Shown here in pieces: positions 27,001 to 39,000 of a DNA stretch of 64,000 nt. A program made the position numbers and the translations under genes. This stretch comes from Lineus longissimus (lineage: Eukaryota > Nemertea > Pilidiophora > Heteronemertea > Lineidae): the NCBI RefSeq assembly GCF_910592395.1, contig NC_088316.1, forward strand, positions 13,270,001 to 13,334,000, written 5' to 3'. Every line of letters starts with the position of its first letter. Within the stretch, counting starts at the first letter, position 1. The notes beneath the pieces were generated by a model. It was not told where the DNA came from. It ran no database searches and saw only the letters and a program-made list of their open reading frames with translations.

Positions 27001-30000
27001 GGCGGTTGCTACAAGTTCGTTGGTGTATTTTATCCAAAGCAATCCACCAATTTATCTCCTGTCAGTGATCTTGGCATCAGATGACGTATCGAGATGAACA
27101 CGATGAAGTATTTTAGGCCAATCCAGCACCCAGTATTGTTCCCACTCAGTCTCCGAAACACTGGCGTTCCTTCTGTCATGTCTGTCACGCCTCTACCGAA
27201 ACAAAACAAGCGTCGCAGCAATAACCTGATGTCGAGAGCGATAATTGACATGTTCTGTAAGAAGTCACAAGCAGCTGCTACCAGTATCTTGGTGGTTGTT
27301 ATTTTTCCCCAGCACCATGAGCACGAACCAATTTTTTCGTGATCTTGGTCTCAGGTGGCGTATTAAGATCATGACAACCCTCTCAATGACAATACATCAA
27401 CGAGTATTTAATTCTTCCGATATGCAGTTTTCAAGCTGTTCCATCTGTCACATCAGTCTACTGCTGAGAAAAAACCACGAGCGTCTAGGCGATAACCGCG
27501 GTAATTGTCATGTTCTTCCCGGAGTGTCTAAATGTTCTTTGCGGCGTTTTTTCTCTCCCGCAATCCACTGTTGATCGTGATCGGCATGATAAATCGGTTT
27601 TTCAGGCCAGTGGTATTTCAAGATAAGCTTGCACGTCAAGCAGCTCAGCAATAAGCTAACGTGGTCAGCGCTAATTGCCATGTTGCAGTATGACAAAAAG
27701 CAGTTTCCGCATATTCTTATGTAATTTTTTCTCCGTCAAATGATTCTTTCAGAAACCCATGATATAGCTAGTCAAGAAACGATGTCCTGACTGGACTGAT
27801 GACACAATTTTGTCTTTACTGATACTCGGTGAAGAAGGAAAAAATGTTTTCCTGGAAAAAATGTCCGGCCCTATTGTATTCTGACGAATTAGTGTATAAA
27901 TATGGTTCCAAAGAGGCGATGACCGTCAAGAACTCTAGATATCAAAGCGAATGGTTGAATCCTTTGTTCCCTGGACACTCCATCCTAGGACATTTTGCAC
28001 TTCTACGCCTGCCTGCTCGTAGTGACACACCCGAACAAAGTCTCGTAAATTTCTTCTGACCAATTTACTCGAGGGGTGAAGTGGTGAATTATTTAGGGAC
28101 AATCACCATCACCGGTTTGAGTAATCGGGATTTATTTCTTTTTGGTTATCGGGTCTTCCCGTTGGGGAGTCCATTGATTGTGTTGATAACCAAAGAGGAC
28201 ATGTAAGTGGGATAAAAGAATTCGTATCTTATGCGAGCTTAGTCAGTATTCTCGTGTCTCTTTTTATGAGGGTGGTCGGTTGTCTTGCATATCTTCCGAT
28301 AGCTGTGTTAAATCAGTCCTCTCTTGAACATGACGTTATGGCTGGAATGTCAAATTCTCTGAACGTTATATTACACGAATAACTAACACAGGCAAACTTT
28401 CAGACCCGTCCCCGACCAATAATCCCTTTGGTATTTGAATTCGGTAAAGGAATATAGAACTCCTCTGAAATCGCCCCCTTTGAAGTTCGTCCTTCGTAAA
28501 AACTTTTTGATAATTGAAAAAATTCTTCGAGGGCAAAATTACAAATCGATGTACAATCCAACCCTTGACAAAAGATTACGAACATGTCTGGGGTCTAAGC
28601 GGAAATGTGTGAAGGGGATAAATTCCGTCCACGGTCACCCATGTCTGGGCCATATGCTCTCCTCTTCGACAATCAAGTGATAGTAAGTCATATCTTTGGG
28701 GAAATGCCATCTATCAAGAGAACAAGCGTGACAATGTAATTTCCTTAGCAGCTTTGTGAAGCAGATGCGATAAAGAAACAGGAAATTCTGGTCTGTTTAT
28801 TCTGCAGCTTGCTTGCCAGTCTATGGGGTCTTCAAAACAGCCCTAACGAGGAAATGTTGTGACGTCAACCAATTCTTCTTAAAAACGTGTCAGATCGGAG
28901 ACAATGTCATAAAAATAATCCGAGTCTATTTTGAGCATCTTCCTACTGCAGCAACCGGTCTGGTGGCGCGTACCCTTTTTCCACAAAGAGAGGCATGACC
29001 ACTTGAAGGATCTATGCACTCTTAAAAATGCAAGTTCTTTAGCTTCTGAAAAGCCCTTATCCAACGCAAAAATGCACCTCCTGGAGGTTTTTCAGAGAAT
29101 TGACAAACCCCTTAGGATATTGAGCTTGTGAAAAAGCTTGAACCGTTTCTCTCCCCTGAAAAATCCCTACGGGGAGCTTATGGTTGTTGGCTGAAAACCC
29201 TAAAAGGAATATTAGAAAAACCTTTTAAGGTAAAACATTTAAAATTCCATGAGTGTATCCAACATTATACAACAAGCGGTTCCATCCAGAATCGAATAGA
29301 ACGAAGAACGGTACTTAGTTTGAAATTACCGTTGCCACACTCGACCCCGAAGTATATATTTCATCATGACATGAGTAGACCCAATGATGCTGACGGCCGG
29401 GTCGTGTTACAACCTGGTCAAGAATCGTCCAACGGTGTGCTCGATATAGGGGCAATCATCGGGCCATTGGCATTGTGATAAATAAGGTCGTTCCCAAGAG
29501 ATCGAATTTTTGTTGATACGTATATATCATGTAATGATGATGCATCGAAGAATAAATTTGCCAGTATATCAAATAAGATGACAAATCGGATTTTTTTTGT
29601 GGCTGCTAACATGGTTATTCGCCGGACCTGTTGATTCCTTCTGACAAGCGAAAATTATCAGATGTTTTATCGGGCTGGCTAAAAGGGAATGGTAGTCATC
29701 AGATGTCATTTATGCGGGACAAACCAATTTGGGATAGTTATATTCAATGATGTTCTTTGTCATAAAATGCTCAACGTGATATTCTCTGTAATGACAAAAT
29801 TCCACTTTTTAAGCAAAATATCTCAGAAAGATCACCATGTTGATTTTTGGTTTGAATGACAATATATCCTTTACCTATATGTTGCTGTCGATGAAGTCTT
29901 CAGCCTCATGTCGCGTTATCAAACAATACATCAGCCATAATCATCTTTATCACAAGCATGCCGCCAGACCTCGGCGGACGTCACCGCAGCAGATTGCATT

Positions 30001-33000
30001 GATATCCCGGAATGGTCATTTCCAAGCTTTCAGTATCGTGTATGATAAATGTAGATCCATCCGCGCTGAATGGTTTCTGGTCACAGCAGGATTAGCACTG
30101 ATATCCTAAGTTGATGGTAATTAATAACCGTCATTCTGGGTAATGTTATGGTCCACATGGTTTATTATAGATAAGTCCTCAGTACACTGCGGAAAGGTAT
30201 TCTTTCAGAGCATTATTAATTGTGGCTATGTGATACTTTACTTAAGTGTCCCAGCTAATTAAGCAACCATGATTTAGTAGGGTGTGTGGTATTGGCTTCC
30301 ATGGTACGGCGGAGTTAATGTGTGTTGCAACGGCTAACGAAGGGGCATTCCGCAAGAATCTACGAATATACCATATCAGACAAATTCCGTCGTGTTCAAT
30401 TTACTATCTTGCTGCATGGAGCAATGTCAATGTGATCACTCGTAACATTACGCGACCACAAAGTATTCCCAACAGCCCAAGTCCATGAAGTCTATAAAAG
30501 TATAGTCCGCTTCGCAAATGACGGCCAAAGATGCAAAACAGTTATCTAACTGGCCCAGTCAGTCAGCGCCAGCGCAGAAGAAGAGTTTAAAATCAGCACT
30601 TATTTTCCCTCACGGCCTTCCGAGTTAACCTTGGGTCTGTCTAATCATATTGAAGGCTGGGGATCGCGACAGGAAGCCAACCTTGATTGCCATATAAATC
30701 GCGTTTGATATCAGTGCCTGACATTTTAATAGAACAATTTCCCAACATGGCAAGTTGACAATCCATATTAAAAACCCCAGGGCTTTTGAACATGCTGAAG
30801 ATGCCTGACTAATTCTGATACCATGACTACAAATTTAAAAAACTTAATAGAGGCGGCGGTTTCGAACAAACGATACAAACTATTGGAGGACCGCGCGCTG
30901 TCCGAATTGAGAGATAGCAAGCTTATATATTTTTGGAGATACATGTAGTTGGTATGACAATACCGGAGAAGGCGAGTTTTTTGTCAGCTTCTTCCGCGTT
31001 GGTTAAACCTTCCCACGTTTGTCTTCAGAAAATTGGCAAGGTGACTTAAGCTCTGCTTCTTTTTTCCATAGTTTTGGAATGATGAGGGCTCTCGCAAGGC
31101 TTCCCCTCGGTAGGAGATCAAGGTAGTCCTTTAGGTTGTATTCTGGGTTTTATTCAGAGACACCACTCGGCATATTCACATGTGGCAGGGTCACACAGCG
31201 TTCTGGGTACTAGAACGTCTGAAACCGTTTTGTTTTTGTGAGTATAAGGATGTCTAAATACGGCAGCATTTTAGTGCCACTAAAGAAGAAGAAAAAAAGA
31301 AAAAATTTCTCGTAATAACGACTTTTAATCTCGTAATAACGACTTTCTTTCTCGTTATAACGACTTTCTTTCTCTTAATAACGACTTTTAATCTCGTTAT
31401 AACGACTCTATTTCTCGTAATAACGACTTTTAATCTCGTAATAACGACTTTCAATTAAAAGTCGTTATTATGAGAAAGGAAGTCGTTATAACGAGAAAGA
31501 AAGTCGTTGAGATTAAAAGTCGTTATAACGAGAAAGAAAGTCGTTATTACGAGATTAAAAGTCGTTATTACGGGAATGTTTTCTTTTTTTCTTCTTTAGT
31601 GGCACTAAAATGCTGCCATATCTAAACGACCTTGCAAGAAGCAGCATGAGATTGCATTAGGACAAAACTGTCACAAGGTGGAAAGGTGGCTCATTTACTG
31701 AAAGACGATCGCTCATTAGAGAGGCCGTCACTTGCGTCATCTTTTGAGTATTATCTAATTGTTAATAAGTTCTCCATTTCGTGTTTTTTAGTCTGCCATC
31801 TGATACGCGATGACGTCATTATGCTAATTGGGCCACCAACGTCACTTCCGAAACAGGAACCTCACCTGGTGGCGGCAGCAGAACTATACGGTGTCCCCTA
31901 TATCGATATCCTGCCATCCTTTACTAGAGAGGGCCAGCATGAATTGCCGTCTCCAAAATTCACTTTCACCATGTTTCCGGATTATACGACGGCAGTTGAT
32001 GAGATTATGGGATTTATGATAGGGAAGAAGACCCGGATGTTGGTTCTCTACGATACAAGAATCGGTAAGTGAAATCTTTTGTTTACATTTACAATGTAAC
32101 ATTCAAGCATTCTATATATACAGTGGTGTGCAAAAATATCAGAAAACCCATAAAGTTAGGATATTTCATACTTCTACACTTAATTCACACTACTGTACGC
32201 TCCTTGTCTGATGACATCAGTTCTAAAATTTCCTGTGGTCCATTTCACGAGATAATAATACTCGGATTTTTGCAAATGCAGCAGTTTAACAAAATACAAT
32301 ATTTCATCTAAAATTAAGTCCAAATTAAACTTACTTAGCCTCAACTGGAGAAAGCATAACGAAGAACGAGAAACTTATGGTGAAATACTCCGACAGCTTT
32401 TCCCATGCATCTTTTAGGCTTTTAGAATGCCGTCCTATTATCTCCTGAAATGGACTATAGCATCTTTGTATCTGTTGTTATTACTTACCTGTTGTATCTG
32501 AATCATAGATGTCGTACTGAACGATTTCGGGGATCACCGCTAGGGGTTTTCATTTCATTACGTTGTTTATTGTTGTATTGTGTTCGCCATTTGCTGAGCG
32601 ATATCAAACCTATTTCCTGCAAAACGGCACTCGATGTCCTCATCATCTGATTAATTATTCTGATATTTTCCGCGTTTAATCTAATTGTGCATTACAGAGT
32701 CATCAGCTGATACGCTAATGTAAAAATAATGTGAATTTAACGTAGAATTTCAATTTATCTTTGAATCATAAAGAGCTATTAACAAAATGATCAGCTTTAA
32801 TTGAATTAGAAAGAAATCCTTAGGTTTTGGTGGGAAATATTTTTTATGGTCCTGTTCTCGTGACGAATGCTGAGTTCGTCCAGGTCACCGTACAGCCTGT
32901 CCTTGTTGTAGGTTTCGGATGGCCTTAACTCGTTCCTTGGGGGCTGCTATAGTTCTTGGCATTTTGTCAGGATGTGGTTGACAGTCATTGGCTCGGTGTT

Positions 33001-36000
33001 GTAACAAAACTCCAAACATGTTGTAGAGATAGTGTTCTGAAGAAGAAGAAGAATTAAAGAAGTACAGAAATCTATAAGTTAAACATTTTGTTCATAGAGC
33101 TCGTCTTGACTAAAGGAATACTATCGTTTCACGCTTGTAATTAGTCATGATCAAGAGAGTTGCTGCGAGCACACTAACATCTGAAAAAGCTTTGTTATTG
33201 TACGTGTATCTAACGAAAAACACTACTTCTACTTACTCGCCTGTAAAAAGTATGTGTTCCTCCTCACGCGCTTTCGCTAAACTCTAAAGAAAGTGTCACC
33301 GGATGGAGGCTTAATGGAGGTAAATTGCTTCAGATGAATATCACTCACGAGGATCAAAGGCTTGTTGCCTTTGTTGAAAGAGCAGAGCCATTTCGCTAAT
33401 GGAAGGGTTTGGCAAAACAGAGAGTGACAAAATACGCGTGAACGAGCTGAACGAAAAAATCTCAAAGGACGTTTTTAAAAAAGGGACCGTTTCCTTAACG
33501 CACAGATGCCTCCGTTCTAATTGAGCAACAACATGGATACCAGGAGGCGAAAGGATAAACAAAGAAAACGTGAGCGGATCACAGAAATGCAACAATTAAA
33601 TGGTGTGTCATCTTTTCCCTATTAACGTCATAGAAGAGTTCGCTGACGAAAAAAAAGAGAGCTACACGCAGGAATTTCATTGAACTCATAATTTTTTAGA
33701 ATTTTCCTCGGGCCGGGATTTCTTTGAATTGATACAGAATGGAAAAAATATCTCTGCGTTAAATGAGGCGAGTCTCATTAAATTCAAAACTTATCTTTGC
33801 CCATTTGCTGAAACGGCTGAAAAAATAGAGCAATTATGTTACTGTGTATTATTGTACAGGCGTATTCGTTTTCATTTCCCCTCGGTGCTTGAGTAATTTC
33901 TTTCTTCCACTCAATTTAACAATAAATCGTCTGCTATATTATCGGAAAAAATACGCCCGCTTTCAAAGCAAAAGCACTTGAATGTACAGCTAGATTTTGC
34001 AGTGAAATTCCGCGTATTAATGGACCAATAGCATTATTAAGAGCATTATTAAGGGCATTATTACCAAGCTGTCGGCTACCCAGTGACCCTCCGCTCCAGA
34101 ATAGCATAAAGGTCCAGCAGTGCATGTAGCATATTCGCAATGAATACTACCACCTTTGAAGAGACAGATATACATTTGGTATTCCTCACATCTTCGACGT
34201 ACAACAGGTTTGTTTTTCCATCCCATCATTGTCATGGTTGTCCCTCTTTAAACACAAGCTGAACTAACTCCCATGTCTTCTCAACTCACGGCTTGTTTTG
34301 TTCAAAGTGACCATTGACTTTATTATTAGGCAGGTTTCGCGACCCTACGAACGACGAAGTAGGCGTATACGAAATTCGAGATGCGAACCAAGGTATGTCC
34401 TATCCTGAGGACCCCGTGCGCGACGCCCGTAAATCATCTCCTGTACCAAGTTGTGCGAAGAATTGGAAAATTTGCAGCAAAAAGCCATTCGATAAAGTAC
34501 ATTTGCATACATCGAACTTCGTCAATCATAGATCTTCGTAAGGGTTGCAAAACCTGCCTATTGCCTCACGTGAACAATACCAAAGATGTTGGTAAAAACC
34601 TCATTTCGTCAGATACTTGTAAGCAATGAAGGCTTTTCTTCATAGTACACGTATCAAATTAGTAGTGAAATGTCATACCATGAGGATACACCACGAATGC
34701 AATCAATGTTGGCTGGGGGATAGAGACAAAAGAAAGGAACAAAAGCCCTGGTCTACCGATCTGAGCTGATGAAGCCATAGGTAAATATCACGTCCCGTGA
34801 GACAAACAAAGGCTTGTTTGAAATGTCATATCATGTCCCAGATAAAAGTAACCTCATCGAGTAAGCCTTTCATCGGTTTCCCTGAATGATACTCAACAAC
34901 AGCGCTATGCTGCAAAAGACACTCGCTGAGAAAGGAGCTGAAATGTATAAAGAATTCGCCATTCACCTGCCAGGAAGTCTCGGGTTGCAGCTTAAAGAGA
35001 GATAAAAATACAACGATGTGAGCCACAAAAGGGGTACGCATCCTTTATCCATTGAAGCTGCTCCCTCCGCTTCATATCTTGCCGATGGAGAACCATCAAG
35101 GAATTAACCACTGTCCCGAGGCGATTGCGTCTTCTTTGCCATGTACAGGCAAAAAGCTTTTGTTTGGAAAGGGATTAGAAAGGATGACAAAAGATCCTAT
35201 AGTGTGGTTTAGTGGAATCAAGTCATTATGAAGCCTTCGCAGGGAGTCGCTTTGGTTGGGCTATACTGCGAGCGTAGACAAAAAAGGAGTCATTTCTTTT
35301 TCACTCTAGGAGGTCTGTGATCAGGCAAAATGATATGCATTCTAAACCATAAGCAAATAGATACATATCAAACACATCAAAGAATTTCAGGTTAAAGCTG
35401 CTCTGATATATCAGAAAGTATACATCTGTAGAAATACGACCAAGAAATAAAGAAGACTAGTCAATATGCAATCTCCTTTAGCGATATTTTCAGAGTGCGT
35501 CTAATAATGTTGTAATCACACCAGAAGACGCCTTTGAGCACGCAAGGCGAATCGTTGTGTGGACTGCAAAATACGCTCCGAGTGAAACCCACAGAACATT
35601 TTGAACATTTAAAATGCAATCTCTCAATGAGAGGACTTGCTGCATTTGCCCCTTAGACCGGAAGAGACCAACCGGAAGTGGCCAAATGTACGCTTGTACA
35701 CGGTGAAAGTATTACTTAGCAACCGTTACCAATGGCGAACCTTGGAGATTTGTCGATATGGATGGAAACTTTCCATGTGGATGGCACCCATTCGGATATT
35801 TCGTCTAAAGTCTAAATGGCATTAATAAATATCCATTCGTTAATTCTTTACGTCATATTCCATTTGATACTGTCATTAATCACTTGAACCATTTCGCAAT
35901 ACAGAGATAACCACCTGTTACACTCCTTGACGTTTAATTAACCCCAAGTCAATCAGGGTAGGCCTATAGTTAGTCGTTTTACATGAGCTCTTTCATAGAT

Positions 36001-39000
36001 AATGTGATGAAATCTTTGTGATGACCATCCTCGCTTAACCACGTTACAATACTTTGCCAATTACCTCGCAGTTAAAACAATTCATATCTTGCCCAATACC
36101 CAGTTTATTGTCTTCCAACAAAAAAGTTATTTACTCTGAAGTAATACGCTTTTAGTCGCAGTCATTTTGGAATTAAACATTATTAATGCAAAGATGCAGA
36201 TTGACTGTCAATATGAAAACGTTCGACAATCAAATCAAAATGAATGTATGGATGTCGGCGTGGGAGTCGGTAAGGGACGGAAACTCTCTATTAATCTGCT
36301 GATAATGCGGTGAAATTTACAAATCCTAACAGTAGGCATATTTTAATGATTTCACAATACCATAATAGATGTTCCTTCATTTAATCAATGCGTATTGTTT
36401 TTGATAAAGAGAAGGCAAAACTCGTGGAATCGATTGAGAGGTGATCTCCCAGACAGTGCGCAGAGGTTTTTTAGATGACAAGCCCTGCTTTAGTTTGTCA
36501 ATGATCAATTATGGAACATAGTACATTCATGTCTTCATTCGGGCTCAAATGCTGAAGACCACTGCTAGTGTACATCTCGCAGATTTCAAATAATTCGTGC
36601 ACATGTGGTACGTGACTGTGTATCTCCATATGCATTACCTCTCTAGCTTAAGGTGTCACATTTTCTAGGGGAATTCGGAACTGTCGAATATGGAACCAAG
36701 CTGAAGAAGACATATTATCATAATCATCGATCAACATCATCAAGTTTATCGTCATCTTCATCATCGTCGTCGTCTTCGTCGTCACCTTCTTCGGCTTCAT
36801 GGTTCTTTTAGGATCTTTGATCAGATATGATGATTTTGTAGTCTATTAAAACAGCAGGCGCTATAGGTTTTTTCGACCTAAATATATACATGGTAATTTT
36901 GAAAAACTGTCTCGGCATCAATATGCAAGCAACGGAATTGCTTCTTCTTCTTCTATCAGTGTTCGCTCTGCACTTGCATGTGATTTTCCCCAAGGGGTAT
37001 TTCTCCTCCAAGGCGGAATGAGCTTTTATGCGTGCCACTACGGTTATGCGCCAATTGGGTTTATTTGCCTAGTGACTCCGACTTCGGCGAGAGGTTGAGT
37101 CCACGTAAGCTACTCATGTTTCTCACTTGGTGGGGTCTTAGACACAAGGTGCCTCAGTTTTAAGTCTCATTCGAAGGACTGAACCAACTGCATTGCAAAA
37201 AGAGTATTTTGACAATTCGGATGTCACTGATGTGGGTGAGGTGGTGACGATCAACATTTTACCTGCGTGTTACGGAAGATGTCTTTATATCAACTGGACT
37301 GCTCTTGATTAATTATGCCATTTCCAACAAACATATTGATATTGTAGATGACATATAAATAGATGTATATAGTTTTGAAGATGTGCATATGCCTGAAGAC
37401 ATGCATGTAACATGTGTAAGATACATGATACACCATACCTTCGTGTCATATTGTCAGTTAAACTATCAATGAATACTGGTTCTTCTCACGATGAATATTT
37501 CGAGAAGGTTACTTTCGACCTGGTTATTTTGGAGCCAGACCTACGGCACCAAAAAGCTGCTTCAATCATTTTCTGTGCTGTTTTGTGTGGGAAGAAATGT
37601 TCGACCTTTGTTACAATGGGTTTTGATGCAAATGTTGTACTTTGCCAGAGGAGTGAGAAAAAGGGAACTTGTATGGAGATGGAGGAGACCTATGAATATC
37701 ATGGGTCCCGAATGTACCAAAAGAAGGTAAACATCTGTCATTCGCAACAGTAGTAAAATCATACAAAGTACACTTTTTTTACCTGTTCAACCAATATCAG
37801 TGATAACCATTATACACGGCCATTCTCAATGGGCAGCACCGGAACTCTATAATACAGATGATGACGTTCCGTCCCTGCTTGAATGATGCATGTCCGGACA
37901 AGACAAAGCATTAGAGTGTTTCCTAATTATGCGATGGTGAACTAACTGAAACATTGCTAATCAAGAACCAGAATATGCTCTGCAAACTGGCGAATCGTGT
38001 GACCTGCTACAATATTCCTGTTGTCAGACACACAATTCGCAAGCGTGTTGTAGGCTTTCTGTATCGCATTCTGAATACACCGGCAACCGACGTCAAACTT
38101 ACTGTGCTCTAACTAACTTGGCAGCAGAGGTATATCTGCGACATCATGCCATGTAGGTCTCTAAAATGATATTACATAACAGAAAATCAAACGGGTCGAT
38201 AGCATTGTGTCGCCTCGGTCTTCGGCAGGTTTTGCGGCCCTCACGAAGAGCTACGAATGACGAAGTAAACAAATAGACGACTATTTGAAAAACATTCCCC
38301 GATTCCTCATACAACAAAGTATAGAAGTGTGCTCCCTGCAAGCTTAAGGTTTTTGGATCACTCTTTGGTCCAGGATTGACGGGCGAACAGTTTAGCTGTG
38401 AATGCACGTTTTTAATGTTTTCATCATCTGGCACCTGCTCTATATCTCAATAAGCGACTTTGTGGGCCGTCGTGGGAATAAAATGATGTTTGGTTACGAT
38501 GCAAATTGATCGGGACAGACACGTTGATATCAGAAGTGCTGGTGACAGCTACTGCGACCAAGCTGAACTTCTAGCGGTATTGCCTCCATAGCCGCCGCCC
38601 CTGTCATTGACGCGCGTTGTCTGGAAGCTGAGCAATGTCAATACATTGAGGGTCAAGATGTTGACGACTGGAAGTTGTTGACCTTTTCTGCATACATGTT
38701 TTATTTTGCATTATTTATTTTCGTCTTTTGCCTGTTGCAGCAACGTTATCAAATTAAATACCACTTAAAGCGAACACTTGTGTTTATTCCCCCAACAGTA
38801 AGAGGAAAGAGGCCGCATATCGAAGTCCACTCCACTCTTCCCTATGTGGTCGTACATGTAAGGCAGCGGGAAAAACCAAGATGGAATCAGGTAATGGTCT
38901 ATAATGCCGGACTTGAAGATCAAACCTCCCGAGTCCTGTACAACGCCTCGTATTTGTGTTTTCCTATTTCCGGTTATAAACACGTAAAACAACTTATAGT

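Larger units (their letters stand above)
25779..31791 (+). other. Receptor intron 2, 6.0 kb
   Basis: No exon that fits the receptor frame was seen here; exon 2 joins exon 3 directly in phase. It contains a degenerate repeat (26970-27690), repeat R2 and a palindromic MITE. The stretch 28023-31252 shows nothing notable. Confidence 0.6.

Noticed and set aside
31254-31454. Basic KVVITR-repeat ORF
   Set aside because: It is one arm of a palindromic MITE.
32121-32460. Complete Tc1/mariner element starting CAGTGGTGTGCAAAAA
   Set aside because: Only one Tc1-like end is visible; no matching inverted end or transposase was found nearby.
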